This document shows positions 34,978 through 47,389 of a stretch of DNA of 64,000 bases, piece after piece. This DNA comes from Sabethes cyaneus (lineage: Eukaryota; Arthropoda; Insecta; Diptera; Culicidae). Location of the stretch: the NCBI RefSeq assembly GCF_943734655.1, contig NC_071354.1:141417142-141481141 (forward strand), in the 5' to 3' direction. Positions within the stretch are counted from its first letter, which is position 1; each line of letters opens with the position of its first letter. The notes beneath the pieces were generated by a model. It was given only the letters and a program-made list of their open reading frames with translations, had not been told where the DNA came from and ran no database searches. The position numbers and the translations under genes were made by a program.

Positions 34978-35283
34978 GCTAGCTATAAGCACAGACAAAC
35001 AGACATAACACTTGTTTTCCATTCTTCGTACCGATTAAACCGTCATTTCAAATTTGGGCTTAGTTGGGAATGTCTCCGTTTTGGTCAAAGTGGCGCTTTC
35101 TGACGAAAAAAGGGGAGTTCCCCATAAAAAATACGTGCTACTTCGAGGGATGCCCATGTTGCTATTTGATATTTGGGAATGTCGATCATAGATGGTGCTA
35201 GTGTTCAGGCTAAATGCGAGGTACGATAATTTTTGTTGATTTTTCTTCCAAGAGTTATGTCTGTTTGTCTGTGCTATAAGTGT
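34978..35283. repeat. Inverted-repeat element
   Basis: TATAAGCACAGACAAACAGA (starting at about 34983) is repeated in inverse at about 35247-35281 (TCTGTTTGTCTGTGCTATAA). The arm is about 30 bp, the whole about 300 bp. No clear target duplication. Confidence 0.5.
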
Positions 35284-35899
35284 GTTTTGACTCGTATCCT
35301 CTTGGTATTGCGTAATACCATAATAAAACCAGAGGGGAACTTGGGATTGGGCTGTACATTAGCACCTACTATGATCGACATTTCAAAAAGGGAATATCTC
35401 TCGGTGAAGCAATTGTTTTGCAGATGACCGTTTGCTCCTTTCGTTGAATAGCGCCACTTTAATGAATACGGAGGCATTTCCAACCAAAAATCATATTTGA
35501 AATGATTATTACTGCATCCGAAGAATGGTACAGTGAATGTTATTTGTGTGTGTTAATACGTTATATCAATGTACACCGGGTCATAATGGGTTAAATGCTG
35601 AGATACGAAACATGTAGAAACTCCATAACGCATATTTTAATGACTTTTAGCGCCCCGCCCATCATAACACTATTTTATTTAGTGGTTTACCGGCGTGTGA
35701 CATATTCAGACATACCACTCTTCCATCCACCAAACGTGTTGCGTAATTTGTGGAGGGTTCCTAAAACTAAATAACAGAAATAAAAATTTGTTTATCAAAA
35801 TTAAATTTGTTTTTAGTTAATCACGTTGTCACATTGTAAATTTCGGCTAAAATTCAATAGCAATACAAATAGTGATTTTTTAAGAATCACCTAACGTAT

Positions 35900-36700
35900 C
35901 TAACAACTTCCAACCGTTAGTGTAATCACAGCATCCAACGCACTAAGAGCCATAAGCAGTGTCCATAAGTAGTGTCCAAGCAAGGAGCTGTATGTAGGTT
36001 CCAGTCACACTTCGAAACCCGAGTGACCGTGTACCAGTCTTAGCGGCTTCGTCAACGAACGAGAGCAATGAGAAGCTGTGCCTGTGAGCCACCGTCAACC
36101 GAAGCGACGTCGGCACAGTGTTGCACAATATCTGCGACGTATGTGTGTGACCCGTTCACAAAACCCGTCGAACGACAGCACCGCCGCGGCAAGATACGAA
36201 CCCCCAATAGCGATTCACTTTGAACGTACACTTTTCAGTGGCCACACGCGGAGAACGCTTTTTGTCACTCAACGGCCACAATCACAGTCACAAGATCTTT
36301 CGTTCAGTCGTCGTGCGGTTCGGCTGAAACGCGATGCTATGCTAAAGAAGGTCGAAATCAGACTGGAGAAGCTTAAATCGATTCACTTTCGATTTCGAAT
36401 AAAAGACGGAGTCTGAGCTCTGGTTTCCACTTTTTTGCATCTCGGGCTCCATCGGAATGGAACACACGCGTGCCGACTGAGCAACAGCCTGAGAGATTTT
36501 AGTATTTTGGACCGGCAGATTGAATTGAAGCGACGTGTACGGCTGAGGCTGAAACTGAGGCTGCCGTGTATGTATACAGATGCGAAATGTGGATTCACAC
36601 ACGCTTGCTTAAGACAAGCCGCATGGTAAACGTGGGACAGTTTGCAAAAAAATCCCAACTGACTTTTTAGCAACTTAAGTCTTGCTTCGTCGAATATAGG
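35900..36700 (+). promoter_or_regulatory. Candidate promoter and 5' exon
   Basis: This block is clearly richer in GC than its surroundings. TTCAGTCGTCGTGCGGTTCG at about 36303 carries an arthropod initiator (TCAGT), with a GCGGTTCGG element downstream, and another TTCAGTGGCC lies at 36235. No long frame follows, so it would be a noncoding first exon of a gene extending to the right, or a remnant. No transcript evidence. Confidence 0.25.
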
Positions 36701-37590
36701 CATCATTATCAACCAAAAGAAAACATACTAGAAATAAAGCTGTTTATCAAACTTACAAATATTTTTTTCCAAAAACTGATAAGTATGTTTCTCTAATAAA
36801 AAGAATACAACATCATCCAGCTACGTATATTTCACGTTCAATTCATCAATATAACACTTTTAGCATATACATCAGTTAGTTAATTTCGGATAAGCGGGTG
36901 GTAGGTAGATAGGCATTTAATCAAATCACATTTATGTTTACAAACTCATTCAAAAATAATCATTATAAAAATACTAAAGGCTAACCTTTTATTTGAATTT
37001 AAATTTATACCAATTATCATAGAACAATCTTTTTTACAAAAATGTAAGCAATTTTTTAGCATACTGGAAAAATATTACAAAGCAAGAGTTCTGCACAAAA
37101 TTTTCCACGATGATGGAAAACTTCAAAATACAGCCAGAAAATCTATGTTCTACTCCATTGATATTTTTATTGTTTATGGAAATATTTTTACATTGTTCGC
37201 CAATTCCTAATCTTTTGGAAACCAATTATAAACTCGATTTAGTAATAATTTAGTAATGAAAGATTGACAAAAGTTAGGAGAAAATCTTATTTAACTTGCA
37301 AGCAGTGACCAATATACGCATATTTGTATACAACTGCTTTAGTTATAGAGCATTTCCAGGTGAAATCTTCTAAAACTTTGCTCAACCCTCTCCGATTTCA
37401 TTAAAACTTTCAACATGTCTTCGTTGATGGGAATGAATAGGCCGTAGACATTTCGACTCAATACTTCATGGTACTTGTTTTAAAAATTACTCGTAACACG
37501 AGAGCTTTTTGAGAAGCTCTTCGCAATTTCTAGAAGTGTTAACGTGTGAAAAGTATGACAATCGAATTGTTTGTTAATACCGCTACACGC
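36701..37590. other. AT-rich, nothing recognised
   Basis: No gene, RNA or repeat that I can support. Confidence 0.4.
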
Positions 37591-38207
37591 TATGTCCGAA
37601 GGCACTTATTATTTAACTTTCATGCACCTGAGATTTCTCTTGTTGTTGGTTGTTAGTATTGGTCAAAATGATTCATTTACAAAAGGTCTTAAAATATTCT
37701 ATTTTGAGTTTTTTGAAAAATTCAATCTTTAAGTATACGTAGGGGTCATTCCCTCTCAAGTGATCTAACCCGTTGTAATCGACCTCCTCCGATATCAACC
37801 AAATTTGGTATAATTACTCACTCCGACCCCACATTCAATTTCTCAAAGTTTTGTACGGATTGATCAATCTCCCTTGCAGTGCCGCTTCTCTGTTTTTCTC
37901 AGATTTTCGAAAAAACTCATTTTTCACTGCATGTCACTGCAAGGGGGATTAATCAATCTGTACAAAACTTTGGAAAATTGAATGTGGGATTGAAATGAGC
38001 AATTGTACCAAATTTGGTAGAAATCGGAGATGGTCGATTACAACGGGTGAGATTACCCCTACGTAAACTTAAAAATTGAATTTTTCAAAAAACCCAAGAT
38101 AGAATATTTTAAGACTTTTTAAAATTAATCGTTTTGACTAATACTAACATTTTGTGAAGAGAAATCTGAGGTGCATGAAAGTTAAATAATAAGTGCCTTC
38201 GAACATA
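37591..38207. repeat. Large imperfect palindrome
   Basis: Arms at 37591-37881 and 37935-38207, spacer about 53 bp, roughly 85 percent identical by eye. Each contains the phrase ACCAAATTTGGTA and a conserved CTACGTA. Transcribed, it would form a hairpin of nearly 300 bp. No end-specific target duplication was found. Confidence 0.7.
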
Positions 38208-39400
38208 CCGTGCGCTATTTCAGTATTTTTCATAAAAAAATTCTATAGTAAACAGTGAGACAAATAAAAGTGGGTAACACTGAGACAGTGTTCTACATGG
38301 CTACATACTATATTTATATTTTTTATTTTGTGTAGAATTGAAAATTAATCCATTGGGATTGACTGTATGTAGCACTGGGGGGTTGACAAAAAGGGGACGG
38401 TCTCTAACAAGAAGGGGAGGTCAAAATAAGTAAAAGAGGTTACGTTTCTCTGACATTAAGACCGGTGGCAGTTGTGCAAGTGCCTGAGAAAAAAGGGAAG
38501 TTCTACCGAGGAGCGATATATGAAAAAAAAAACTCATATTTCATTTCCGTTATAGGGATTGCATAATTAGCTACGTGACAGAAGGGGGAGCTGACTGGGG
38601 AGGAGTAGGCTATTATACAGAAAACCATTCGTTAAAAAATATATTTTGATTATCTTACAGGATTTCTTTTTTAATCAATTTATTTATTTACTAGCAGACC
38701 CGACAAAACTTCGTATTGCCACAACTTAAATTGTGTTGTACATAAATTATAAATCTCGCATGATCTTTGTCACAATCTCGAGTTTTGCAAGTTTCTGTGA
38801 AGATCAGCCTTAAATGATTCATTTTAGCAGTTACGCAACTATGAAAGCATGGGTAGTTTAATATACAAATTTGCAATTTTTCCTCACAGTAAAGTAGAAA
38901 ACAACCCCCATTGCCTTAGCCAGAAAGCAGATAATAAAGCGGATAGTAATATTCGCCGTGATTATATAACATTTCGGTGAATACCATTTCGCGAAGAAAC
39001 TTAAGCGGAATATACCATTTCGCGGAAAATTTTTTCGTGTAAAGTACCATTTCGCAGGGGTGATCCTCTCCTTACTCGCTGTCGCTCGGTCGGACCTAAC
39101 TGAAGGAAAGTAATAAAGGGCAGTAGACGTAGGAAAACAATTAAACCTACACAGGGGCGATTTCTGCGGGAGGGGGGGGGGGGGCTGCCGACGGTGGGTC
39201 ATTGGCAACACTCGCGGGCATTAGGTAAAAATGTATTATTTTTGCTTGATTAAAAAATTGCTCAACACTGGAAGGAGAAAAACTTAAAATATTTTAATAG
39301 CCTTATTGACTAATGCAAGATTCTCGAGTTCGATTAGTTTTTGAGTTATGCAAAAATTTCAGTTTTATTTGTATGAGAGTCCTTATCACACTACCAAAGG
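38208..39400. other. Repeat-rich DNA without a gene
   Basis: At 38982-39056 the word ACCATTTCGC recurs about every 30 bp (38983, 39012, 39047). A run of 13 G lies around 39172-39184. No coding frame is supported. Confidence 0.4.
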
Positions 39401-39690
39401 GGTGATCATCTTAAAATAAATTCATGCCTCCAAAATCCCCCGCATCCCAAATTTGGTTCCATTTTCTTGATTAGTTCTCAAGTTATGAGGAAATTTGTAC
39501 TTCATTTGTATGGGAGCCCCCCCTCTTAAAAGGAGGAGGGGTCATAATTCACCATAGAAAAAATGTCTGCTTCTTAAAACCTTCACATGCCAAATTTAAT
39601 TCCATTTTCTTGATTAGATTGATTAGCTCTCTAGTTATGCATAAATTTATGTTTCATTTGTATGCGAGGTAAACGGATGCAATGTGTCAG
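39401..39690. repeat. Imperfect direct repeats of a dispersed mosquito-type repeat
   Basis: Units of about 120-150 bp recur with AAATTTGGTTCCATTTTCTT, GATTAGTTCTC and TTCATTTGTATGGGAGCCCC. The same family is present at 47390-47680. I do not know which transposon they belong to. Confidence 0.55.
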
Positions 39691-40982
39691 TTGATGCTTA
39701 AGACTACCTGTGTAGGTATACAAATTTGGTGTAGGTAAACTAACTCTATTGTAAACTAAAATCTATAGGTAAACTAATTCTATTACAAGATTGTATGTTT
39801 GTCGACTGTTGGGATTTACTTGTTGGATTTTTTTCCTTCGGCTTGATCAGTCTCAAAAATGTCAAAAACGAGCTTGGTCTCTACATCCGACAGTTTCGAT
39901 GATTTATTTCATCTTTTTCAGAGGAATCTATAAAGTATAACATAGTTTTGGTTTTCCGTTACTATTTGGTCTGTTGTCTATGTGTATTTATGTTTGGTTT
40001 ACTTACAGAAAATTTATCGTTTTGTCGTTAACTGTGTTAGTGTCTAACATTGGTTGTCTTGGTTGTGTGTATTATTTTAAAAAATGGTGTCCCTCTAAGC
40101 TATGGATATTATTCTGTAATTATTTTAATAATTTGGAACTGTTTTTGTCCTGAAATTCTACTCACTGCAGCTGTTTTGATTTCTTTGTGGTTCACTGTGG
40201 TTACTGTTCTACGCTGTGTCTGTTCTATTGGCGGTTATCATTCCTACTTCGTGCACTGGTTGTACGCTACGTGTCCGTGCTTTTACAAGAGTCTGAACTC
40301 AAAAATTAATTAAATTAAGGAAAACCTGAAAAAGCCTAATGGGATTATCCGAACAATGTGAATCCAGGATTCTTTAACTAGAAGTTGTTTCGTTTGAGGG
40401 TGTCTCTGTCTCTGTCTCTATCTCTGTGTGTGTGTATGTGTGTGTATGTAACGCTTTTCAATCTCACTCACTTTTCTCGGAGATGGCTGGACCAATTTTG
40501 ATAATCTTAGTATTAAATGAAAGGGTTAGTTGCCTTATAGGTCGCTATTGAATTTCATACTGATCGGAGAAGTTATGTATAAAAATATGAAAAATAAGAG
40601 ACAACATTATCTCCTAGGTCCCTCAACCGATTTCAAAAACACTGATTGCATATGAAAGGAAAGCGTTTCAAAACCTTAACTTCCAAACTTCATAATAATT
40701 GGGAATATGGTTTGAAAGTTATATAAAGAAATGTGAAAAAAAAGTATTTAAAACATATTTTTGTACCATTAAGTAAGTAATAACAAAGTATTAATTTATT
40801 GAGATATATCTTACAATTTATTATTATTTGAAAATTACATTTGAGATCTATCAAACGTTATTGAAGTTATTGAAAATCGGACATTCAAAAGTTATTCAAA
40901 CTTTAACACTTAAGCACCGTATATTAAACCGTTAAAACGTGAAAATCAAAATATATCAATCAAATGCTGATGGTATTTAATG
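39691..40982. other. No supported gene; short microsatellite
   Basis: A mixed CT/GT/TATG microsatellite lies at 40395-40450. The following sequence (CTCGGAGATGGCTGGACC, 40477) resembles a dispersed repeat. An open frame at 40050-40313 is Cys/Phe-rich and most likely chance. Confidence 0.4.
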
Positions 40983-41205
40983 TATGTATGATGTATGCAT
41001 GTATGTATGCATGTATGTGTGTATGTTTTTTTTAACGAGTAGGGAAATCTGCTATCAGACACCTGAGAAGACAACTCAGGGAGTGGGGTTTGGTATCCCG
41101 ACCCCCCTACTGGGGTGTGAGGATCCAGACCCACTAAAACCCTACTCGAGTCTCTCGATGTGTGTATGAATGTATGTGTGTATATAGCAATGCATGTATG
41201 TTGCC
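40983..41205. repeat. ATGT microsatellite with an insertion
   Basis: ATGT/GCATGT tracts at 40983-41028 and 41157-41205 are separated by about 125 bp bounded by the inverted words GAGTAGGG and CCCTACTC (41037 and 41139). This looks like one microsatellite split by a small repeat. Confidence 0.5.
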
Positions 41206-41845
41206 TCCAAGTTGGCTTCGAGGTATGACGTTGGCCTAATAAGCCAGTCGTCGTATGTTCGAATCTTGGTTGGGAGAGGCTGTTAAAGTCAATAGGATCG
41301 TAGCAACTGGCCCTGCAACCCAGATAACACATAATCGTAATAGAAAGTTCACATTAAATCGTTTACATATCAATTTCACATTGGAATTGTATAATAATTA
41401 GAGTATGTCAAATCGAAGTGAACAATAAGTTATTTTGCAGTCGTGCGTGTCTTCATATACAATTCATGACTGTGAATTATAAAGCAGGATAGACAATTGC
41501 AATATTTGATTATATCTTAATCATATATTCAGGAGTATTTAGTTGCGTGTTATAAAAACTGCGCAAAATAGAATTACAAATAGTTGTCAAAATTTTCGCA
41601 CGTATATCACCTCCACTTTGGTACATATATGTTCTTATATGGCGTGAAATACAACTTTTTCATTCAGATATGATTTCGTATACCTCAGTTGCAATCGAGA
41701 TATACAAACCAAATGGTTTACTGGGAATTGTCCTGTACTCTAACAGCTGGCTGCGAAGTCTGTCGTAAAAAAACAGAAGGTCAAGTTTCGATAACGGAAT
41801 GTAGCACGTAGGCTTTGCTTTGCTTTATGTATGTGTATCTGTTTA
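41206..41845 (+). mobile_element. tRNA-derived SINE, split by a small TIR element
   Basis: The head (41206-41318) has tRNA-like parts (GACGTTGGCCTAATAAGCC and TGTTCGAATCTTG) followed by AGTCAATAGGATCGTAGC. The body resumes at 41726 (TTGTCCTGTACTCTAACAG, then GGCTGCGAAGTCTGTCG) and ends in GGCTTTGCTTTGCTTT. Removing 41319-41725 and one AA gives a continuous SINE. Confidence 0.75.
41319..41725. mobile_element. Small TIR element inside the SINE (407 bp, AA duplication)
   Basis: The ends are CCCAGATAACAC and inverted CCCAGTAAACCA. The dinucleotide AA is present on both sides (41317-41318 and 41726-41727) and the uninterrupted SINE has it once. It has the same type of end as the elements at 30959, 43675, 48980 and 53785. 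Confidence 0.7.
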
Positions 41846-41929
41846 CAATTGAAGAAAATTGAGTAACATGTCAATTGTCTGAAGTTTTTGGAGCGTCTTA
41901 GTAGAATACGATACATGAAATTAAACAAA

Positions 41930-42028
41930 AAAATCATAGGGGTTGTGACGCAGGACTACGTAAGTCTCTTTGTAGTGATATTCATGTATGTAGCATGTAT
42001 TCATGCTTGTAATCATTCGATTCTTCAT
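41930..42028. mobile_element. TIR element A, second copy, left part
   Basis: This matches 31050-31168 of the complete copy (GGACTACGTAAGTCTCTTTG, then TTCATGCTTGTAATCATTC). It stops exactly at CTTCATGTA, where the pogo element begins, and continues beyond that element at 52878. The outer left end of this copy is missing. Confidence 0.75.
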
Positions 42029-43229
42029 GTACAGCACTCGTGCGCTAATTGCACGTTCACTACATGCACTGCCTTTTAATTGCACGTTTGCTAGTTGCAC
42101 GAAAGTGCAATTAAAAAACGGTTAAAAGCAAACTAAACGTCAAAGTTCACTGTGACGTCTGACTGTCAAGTTTGGTAAGGGGATGCTAAATGGAGAAACA
42201 TTTTAAAATTTTATCAGTTTTTTATTATAATAAAATTATTTAAATCTTGCGCCTACACCATTCGTTTTCGACAATGGTAGGGTAAGGGCACTATAATTCG
42301 ACCTATGAAACCAACGCATGGCTAACAAAATGCAATATATCGTCCAAATAGCGCTATTTTTTCGAAAATATGATAGAATAGTATAAAAGGATGTATTTAC
42401 AATTAACATTTAAAAGGAAATAAGTGTACGATGTTTATTTTTCACCCATTTTCTCGTTTCAATTCAATATTCCATTGGGCTAATTTTCGACCCCTTGTTT
42501 TAGTTTTCGACCCTTGCGTGTTCTAATATTTGATCCAAGTACAAAGTAATGTATTTTCAAAGTCGAGGGTTGTTTAAATTGATGAATTTAACGCAAAAAA
42601 TAACTGCAACATTTCTGTAATATCTCATTGGTATTATTTTTTTTAAAACTAAACCGTAAATCTTTTCTGTAGACTATTTCAATTACCCTTCTCCTTTAAA
42701 TGAATATGTGCAAAATGTATGAAACGCAATCCCGGAAAACGCCTGAAATCATACAATTACTTTCGGGTCTGGATACTTTTTAGACTTCCATGGCTTTTGA
42801 ACGATGGGTTGAAAAATGAAACAAGCGTCTTTGAAAGCATACAGAAGGCTGTTTCGACCGGTCGAAATCTAGAACGCAAACAGTTTTGCGTTTCAATTTT
42901 CGTACTTGTTTAAACGTCTCTAATTACATCATAAAAAACAAATATGCACTGCAACAAAAGAAAATTGGACAGAAATATTGCCTTTTCTTTGTATAAAAAC
43001 ATATTGCATGAATTCAGTGACTCAATATACACAGTTTATGGAAATTTTGATTCCGTATCTGTTTTCACTAGACGAAAAGAAAACACTCGAACTCCAGTCC
43101 CAGTTTAAAAAACTTGATTATTTGGACGTACAGACGCAAATTTTGGTGGGGTATTGCAAAATTTCTAGCAAAATAACAACCTTGACAATATCCTAAATAA
43201 TAGCGTTGCTCTACCTTTTTCTTAGGAAT

Positions 43230-43960
43230 CTATTTGATGAATGTTTTAGCAGTAGTGCGAAAACTAGCACAGGGTCGAAAACTAGACCTTCCTCAGATGT
43301 AGTAGTTCCTGCCAAAGAGCCTGCATATCTGATATTGCAAACTCCTCCTGCGTAGAGCATTCGGTACTTTCTGGAAACTGGTCTATTAATTTTTTCCATG
43401 AATTTTTGATGGTTCTTGGTGTGATTTCTTTCCAGGATTCGTCCAGCCAGCTCATACTTTGTAGAAGACTATTTTTTTAACCTGTCTTCAAAGGGTAAAT
43501 GGTCGTTTTCGAGGATCAAAGCCAACATCAATTTGCGCTTGTATCTGGTTTTGATGGCATTAATGACGGCTTGGTCCATCGGCTGGCATTCGAAGGTCAC
43601 ATTCGGTGGCAGGTAGATAGCCTAAAAAGTGACGCCAATGCAATATTTTAAGTTAAGTTTGTTTCAGATTTATACCCAAGTAACAATTTGGGTTTTGTTA
43701 CACTCTTATGAGGACAATAAAAGTCACATTGTTGCTTGGGTAGTTACTATAATTATGTTATACATTCCGATTTACCTGTAGCAGGCCTTGTTCCGCAGAA
43801 AAAGTTCGCACAGACGGAACAAACTGCTCGTAAAACCATGTGTGGAATAGTTGCCTCATCATCCAAGCTTTTTTTGAATGATAGTACTCCACCGGAAGTT
43901 CGGCCTTATGAGGGAGCGAACGTGGCTTGGCAGCGGTTCCAATAAACAACAGCTTTATGT
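43230..43960 (-). pseudogene. pogo/Tigger transposase, C-terminal part
   Basis: Reading down from 43960 the frame begins IKLLFIGTAAKPRSL, exactly where the N-terminal piece breaks off, followed by LPVEYYHSKKAWMMRQLFHTW and FVPSVRTFSAEQGL. A 66-bp MITE at 43675-43740 interrupts the next part. Then YLPPNVTFECQPMDQAVINAI (here listed as the motif L-P-P-N-V-T and Q-P-M-D-Q) and SWKEITPRTIKNSWKKLID follow near 43420-43630. The V-L-L-x-D-N-A second-Asp segment is lost. With the two halves separated and a catalytic residue missing, the gene is dead. Confidence 0.85.
43675..43740. mobile_element. 66-bp MITE with CCCAAG ends
   Basis: CCCAAGTAACAATTTGGG and inverted CCCAAGCAACAATGTGAC are flanked by TA (43673-43674 and 43741-43742). 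It disrupts the transposase pseudogene. Confidence 0.75.
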
Positions 43961-44129
43961 CGTTTTCGTTTTTGCGGTGTAGCTACACCGAGGCTACACC
44001 GGTGTAGCTTTTTTGCACCAAAACTGTTCGTTTTCGATTTTGGTGCTACACCATTGCTACACTTTTTCTGCACCAGCTACACCAGAAGAAAAGAGAGTGT
44101 AGCTGGTGCAGATAGGAAAACACAAACAC

Positions 44130-44640
44130 ACCCATACACTGCAAAAAATCAGCACAGTCGATCCAAATGCCATTTACACTTGAAACTAAATAACAGTGAA
44201 CATTTCAATTTCGCTTGTAAATCTCTACAAATTCCAAATGGAATCCACATCATTTTCGAATGTTTTTAGCACTTGCACATTTCAAGTGACTGACTTATGA
44301 TTTCGATGTACAAGGTACTAAACAAACAAATGTGTTTACACTTCATTGTAAATAACCTACACGCTCAGTTCAAATGCTATTCTCACTTGAAAATCAATGG
44401 CTGTATCCACTTCATTTCCACTCGTCCATCCATACACATTTCAAATGGAATCCACGTTATTTTCGAGTGATTTACCATTAACATGCTATATGACATATGC
44501 TATGCAAACCAAATGTCATAATTTTGATTTTTATATGTGAGACATCGAATATTGAAGTTTTTCACCATTTGGATCTGTGCTATATGTGAGTGCATACGGC
44601 ATTCAAGTGTGAGCCACTTTAATTGAAAGTGTAATTGAAT
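44130..44640. repeat. CAAATGG-rich zone, left side of the 6.9-kb element
   Basis: Short phrases such as TTCAAATGGAATCCAC, CACTTGAAA and TTTCGAGTG recur at irregular spacing in both orientations. The same words occur at 50400-50720 near the other end, as is common for subterminal transposase-binding zones. Confidence 0.45.
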
Positions 44641-46820
44641 CCAAAATGGCTGCTGAATAGTGACAAATCGTTTTTCACTTCTAAGTTATCAGATTTCACA
44701 ACGTATAAGCAGAAACAATGGTCTAATTTGTGTTTCCGGTTTAGTTTACACTTCCCACATTCGCCCTTTTCGTGGTTCGATCTTGAAATTGTTTAAAATT
44801 AACAGTGTAATGTTTAAACGGGCGTTTGACAGACAGTGTCTAAAAAAACATGTCGCAAGGTAATTAATTTTGAGAATATTCTAATCATTCTAATATAGTT
44901 ACAACAATCACAAATAATATCAACAAACTTCCTAGTATAGTAAGTAATATTATTTCTTTTTTCTCTATCTAAAATAACAGGGTCGATCATGACATTAATG
45001 CAATTATGCTGAACGATGCTGCCTAGCCGGAAAGTGAAAGGAACCATCCGTAATTCGAACGAGGCGTGAAATTATTGATAGGATTATGCTACCCAGCTAC
45101 GAGAGTAAACGTCTGCATAGCATTAGGAGCCTTCATTACTTTCGTGCGGATATTTTTTAACGATTCAGGCAAAAAATGTTACTGGAATAGAAACATTTTT
45201 GCGTGAACGGTTTGATCTTCAGGGATAAAGTATTAGGTAAAAAGACGTAATTTTATGGAAGTGGCTGTATTTTAATAACGCGATGTTTCTTTTTACGTAG
45301 AAAACTATGATAAGTAGAATGTATTATCTCGTAGTTGCAGCGATCTTGGTCGTAAGAGGTCGAGGTTCCATTGGAGATTACAATCTCTGGGATAATTATG
45401 TTTGATGTCAATTGCCCCGACACAAAGTCGCTGTATCCACTGCGGTATCCTCTAGAGGTGGTGGGGGATCTCAACTATCATTCGATTAGCCGGATGTGCA
45501 TCACCGAGTATCTGTTGGAATCCACATTGTAAGCCCTTATTTTATGTATTAATTGTTTCCATATTGAACAAAGGTTTTGTGTTTTAGGTTGGTTATTGGT
45601 TGTATGCTCAAAGGTTAGTTACCAATAATCTGGCTAGTATGTGCTATAGCAACGTCGATTATTTGCCGTAAATGAAAAAAATCTGCTCCAAAGTAACCGA
45701 ACATTACTGGCATCCGCAACGTCATAGCATTTCGGATATCGGACAACACAGTTGGCGTTCTTAATACGAATAATCGAAGCAACATTCCGATTGCATTAAG
45801 CTCGTTCCTTTCGACCGATATGATGCCTCAAGTGGTACGAAATGACTAATGAGTTACGATTGCGACAAAATTGGTCTAATACAACCTGAAGTATGCGATG
45901 TATGGTATGTTTATTATTGAATGGCTTTTTTAATTTATCGACTCGTTTTTAATGCACTATAGGTAGCACTGTATAAAGTGCAAATAGGGTGGTTAAGAAT
46001 ATCTTGGGGTCCGACTGTTAGGATCTATATATGATAGTTAATTATCGCGACTTCGCTTTATCTGCCCGTTTTTTTAAAATTCTTATATATAGATTTGTGA
46101 GCATTTGTTGACTCACGGGGGGATAAAGCTTTTTGCATATTATTAACTTTGGGGAGTGACATTGCAGTAAGGTTTGATCGAAAACAAAAGAACACAATGC
46201 AACCAAAGAACACAATGATAAATTTCCGTGAACCTATCTTTCGTTTTGAGCATAAAACTGCTTTTGAAATCACAGAATTCAATGACGTATGTTTGAACCT
46301 TAATAGTAAAACAAGTGTGCCGCTCTTTACATGTGATTGGATGGCACTTTAAAAGTCAGGCAAATTTGATTTTGTACATTTGCATTGTTCTGTGGAGTCT
46401 ACTATAGGGCTCGCATCATTTTACGACTACATAATCGGGAGCTCGGTGTTCTGCATAACTCACACTTTAAATGGTTTGCTGCTTTGAGCTAATTTATAAA
46501 GTACGCAAATATTTTGATACCAACATCAACATATATAGTTTTTTTTTTTCATTTTATTACCACTGTTACTTTACCTGTCGACTGTACTCAATAAACTGCT
46601 CTCACTGTCTGGCATCTTTAAGCATCATTCATTTGATCCTTGTATTTAGTATTCTGTGATGCTAAATCTGTAACTCACTGCAGCATGGACAGTGATTTTT
46701 CAGTGGAAACCTGTTTCTATGATCCCCTTCTGCTTTTGAAAATAAAAATAAAATAAGTTTTAAAAGCACGTCTTTGCCTTTATGGTATTATTGGATGAAC
46801 GATGTTACTTCCCACAGGCA
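44641..46820. other. Interior of the 6.9-kb element, no recognised gene
   Basis: Several short blocks with possible intron borders (for example an acceptor AATAACAG at about 44980) but no domain. TTAATTT-rich spacers. I could not assemble a protein from it. Confidence 0.35.
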
Positions 46821-46829
46821 CTTCTTACT

Positions 46830-47300
46830 ATAAAATTCCCCGTTCACGGCCAGTCTGGAGCGAAAGAAGTGCGGCTTTCACATCATCTCTAGCTGATTGT
46901 CAGGTACAGCAGCCCCTTCTTGGGGAATTTGGTGTGTGAAATAAACTTCACCTCGGAGCTCACTTCCTTCGTGGGGGAAGTAAAATACGAAGTACCCTGT
47001 CAGTCGTTGCCATCCAGGGTGAGATAGGTCTCGTCGTCCATCACCACCGTCACGTCGCGATTCGCCGGGAAAATCGGCTTGACCGCCTTATTCAACCGCT
47101 GCCGCTGCCTCATTGCCTGCAGCTCCGAGACCAGTGGACAGGACATGTCGCTTCCTGATATGTATATCCATGTTCACTAGGTACCTTTTCACTGTTTGGC
47201 CGATTGCACCGACCTCCCGACCAAGCACACTCAGCGATGTAGCCACTTTTCCCCCAGCCTTCCTCTTCAGCATCCTTTAGAACTTTTGTCACTCATGGTT
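46830..47300 (-). pseudogene. ITmD37E-like Tc1/mariner transposase remnant
   Basis: Minus-strand frames encode KVLKMLKRKAGGK, then KRYLVNMDIHIRKRHVLS, and, in a shifted frame, VTVVMDDETYLTLDGND (first catalytic Asp intact) and EVSSEVKFISHTKFPKKGLL. These match the central part of mosquito DD37E-type transposases. There are many frameshifts and the ends are lost. Confidence 0.7.
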
Positions 47301-47389
47301 GTCGGCCGCCCGGAACCGGTCTTTCATTTGTCTGAAAGCTCTTATCCCCCTACCATAGGGATGATGGGTCTCAAACCATCATAAAAAAA

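Noticed and set aside
40050..40313. 87-codon membrane-like frame
   Set aside because: Hydrophobic composition is explained by T-rich DNA; no conserved start, splice or domain.
40395..41205. CRISPR-like or telomeric repeat
   Set aside because: Simple CT/GT/ATGT microsatellites with no unique spacers.
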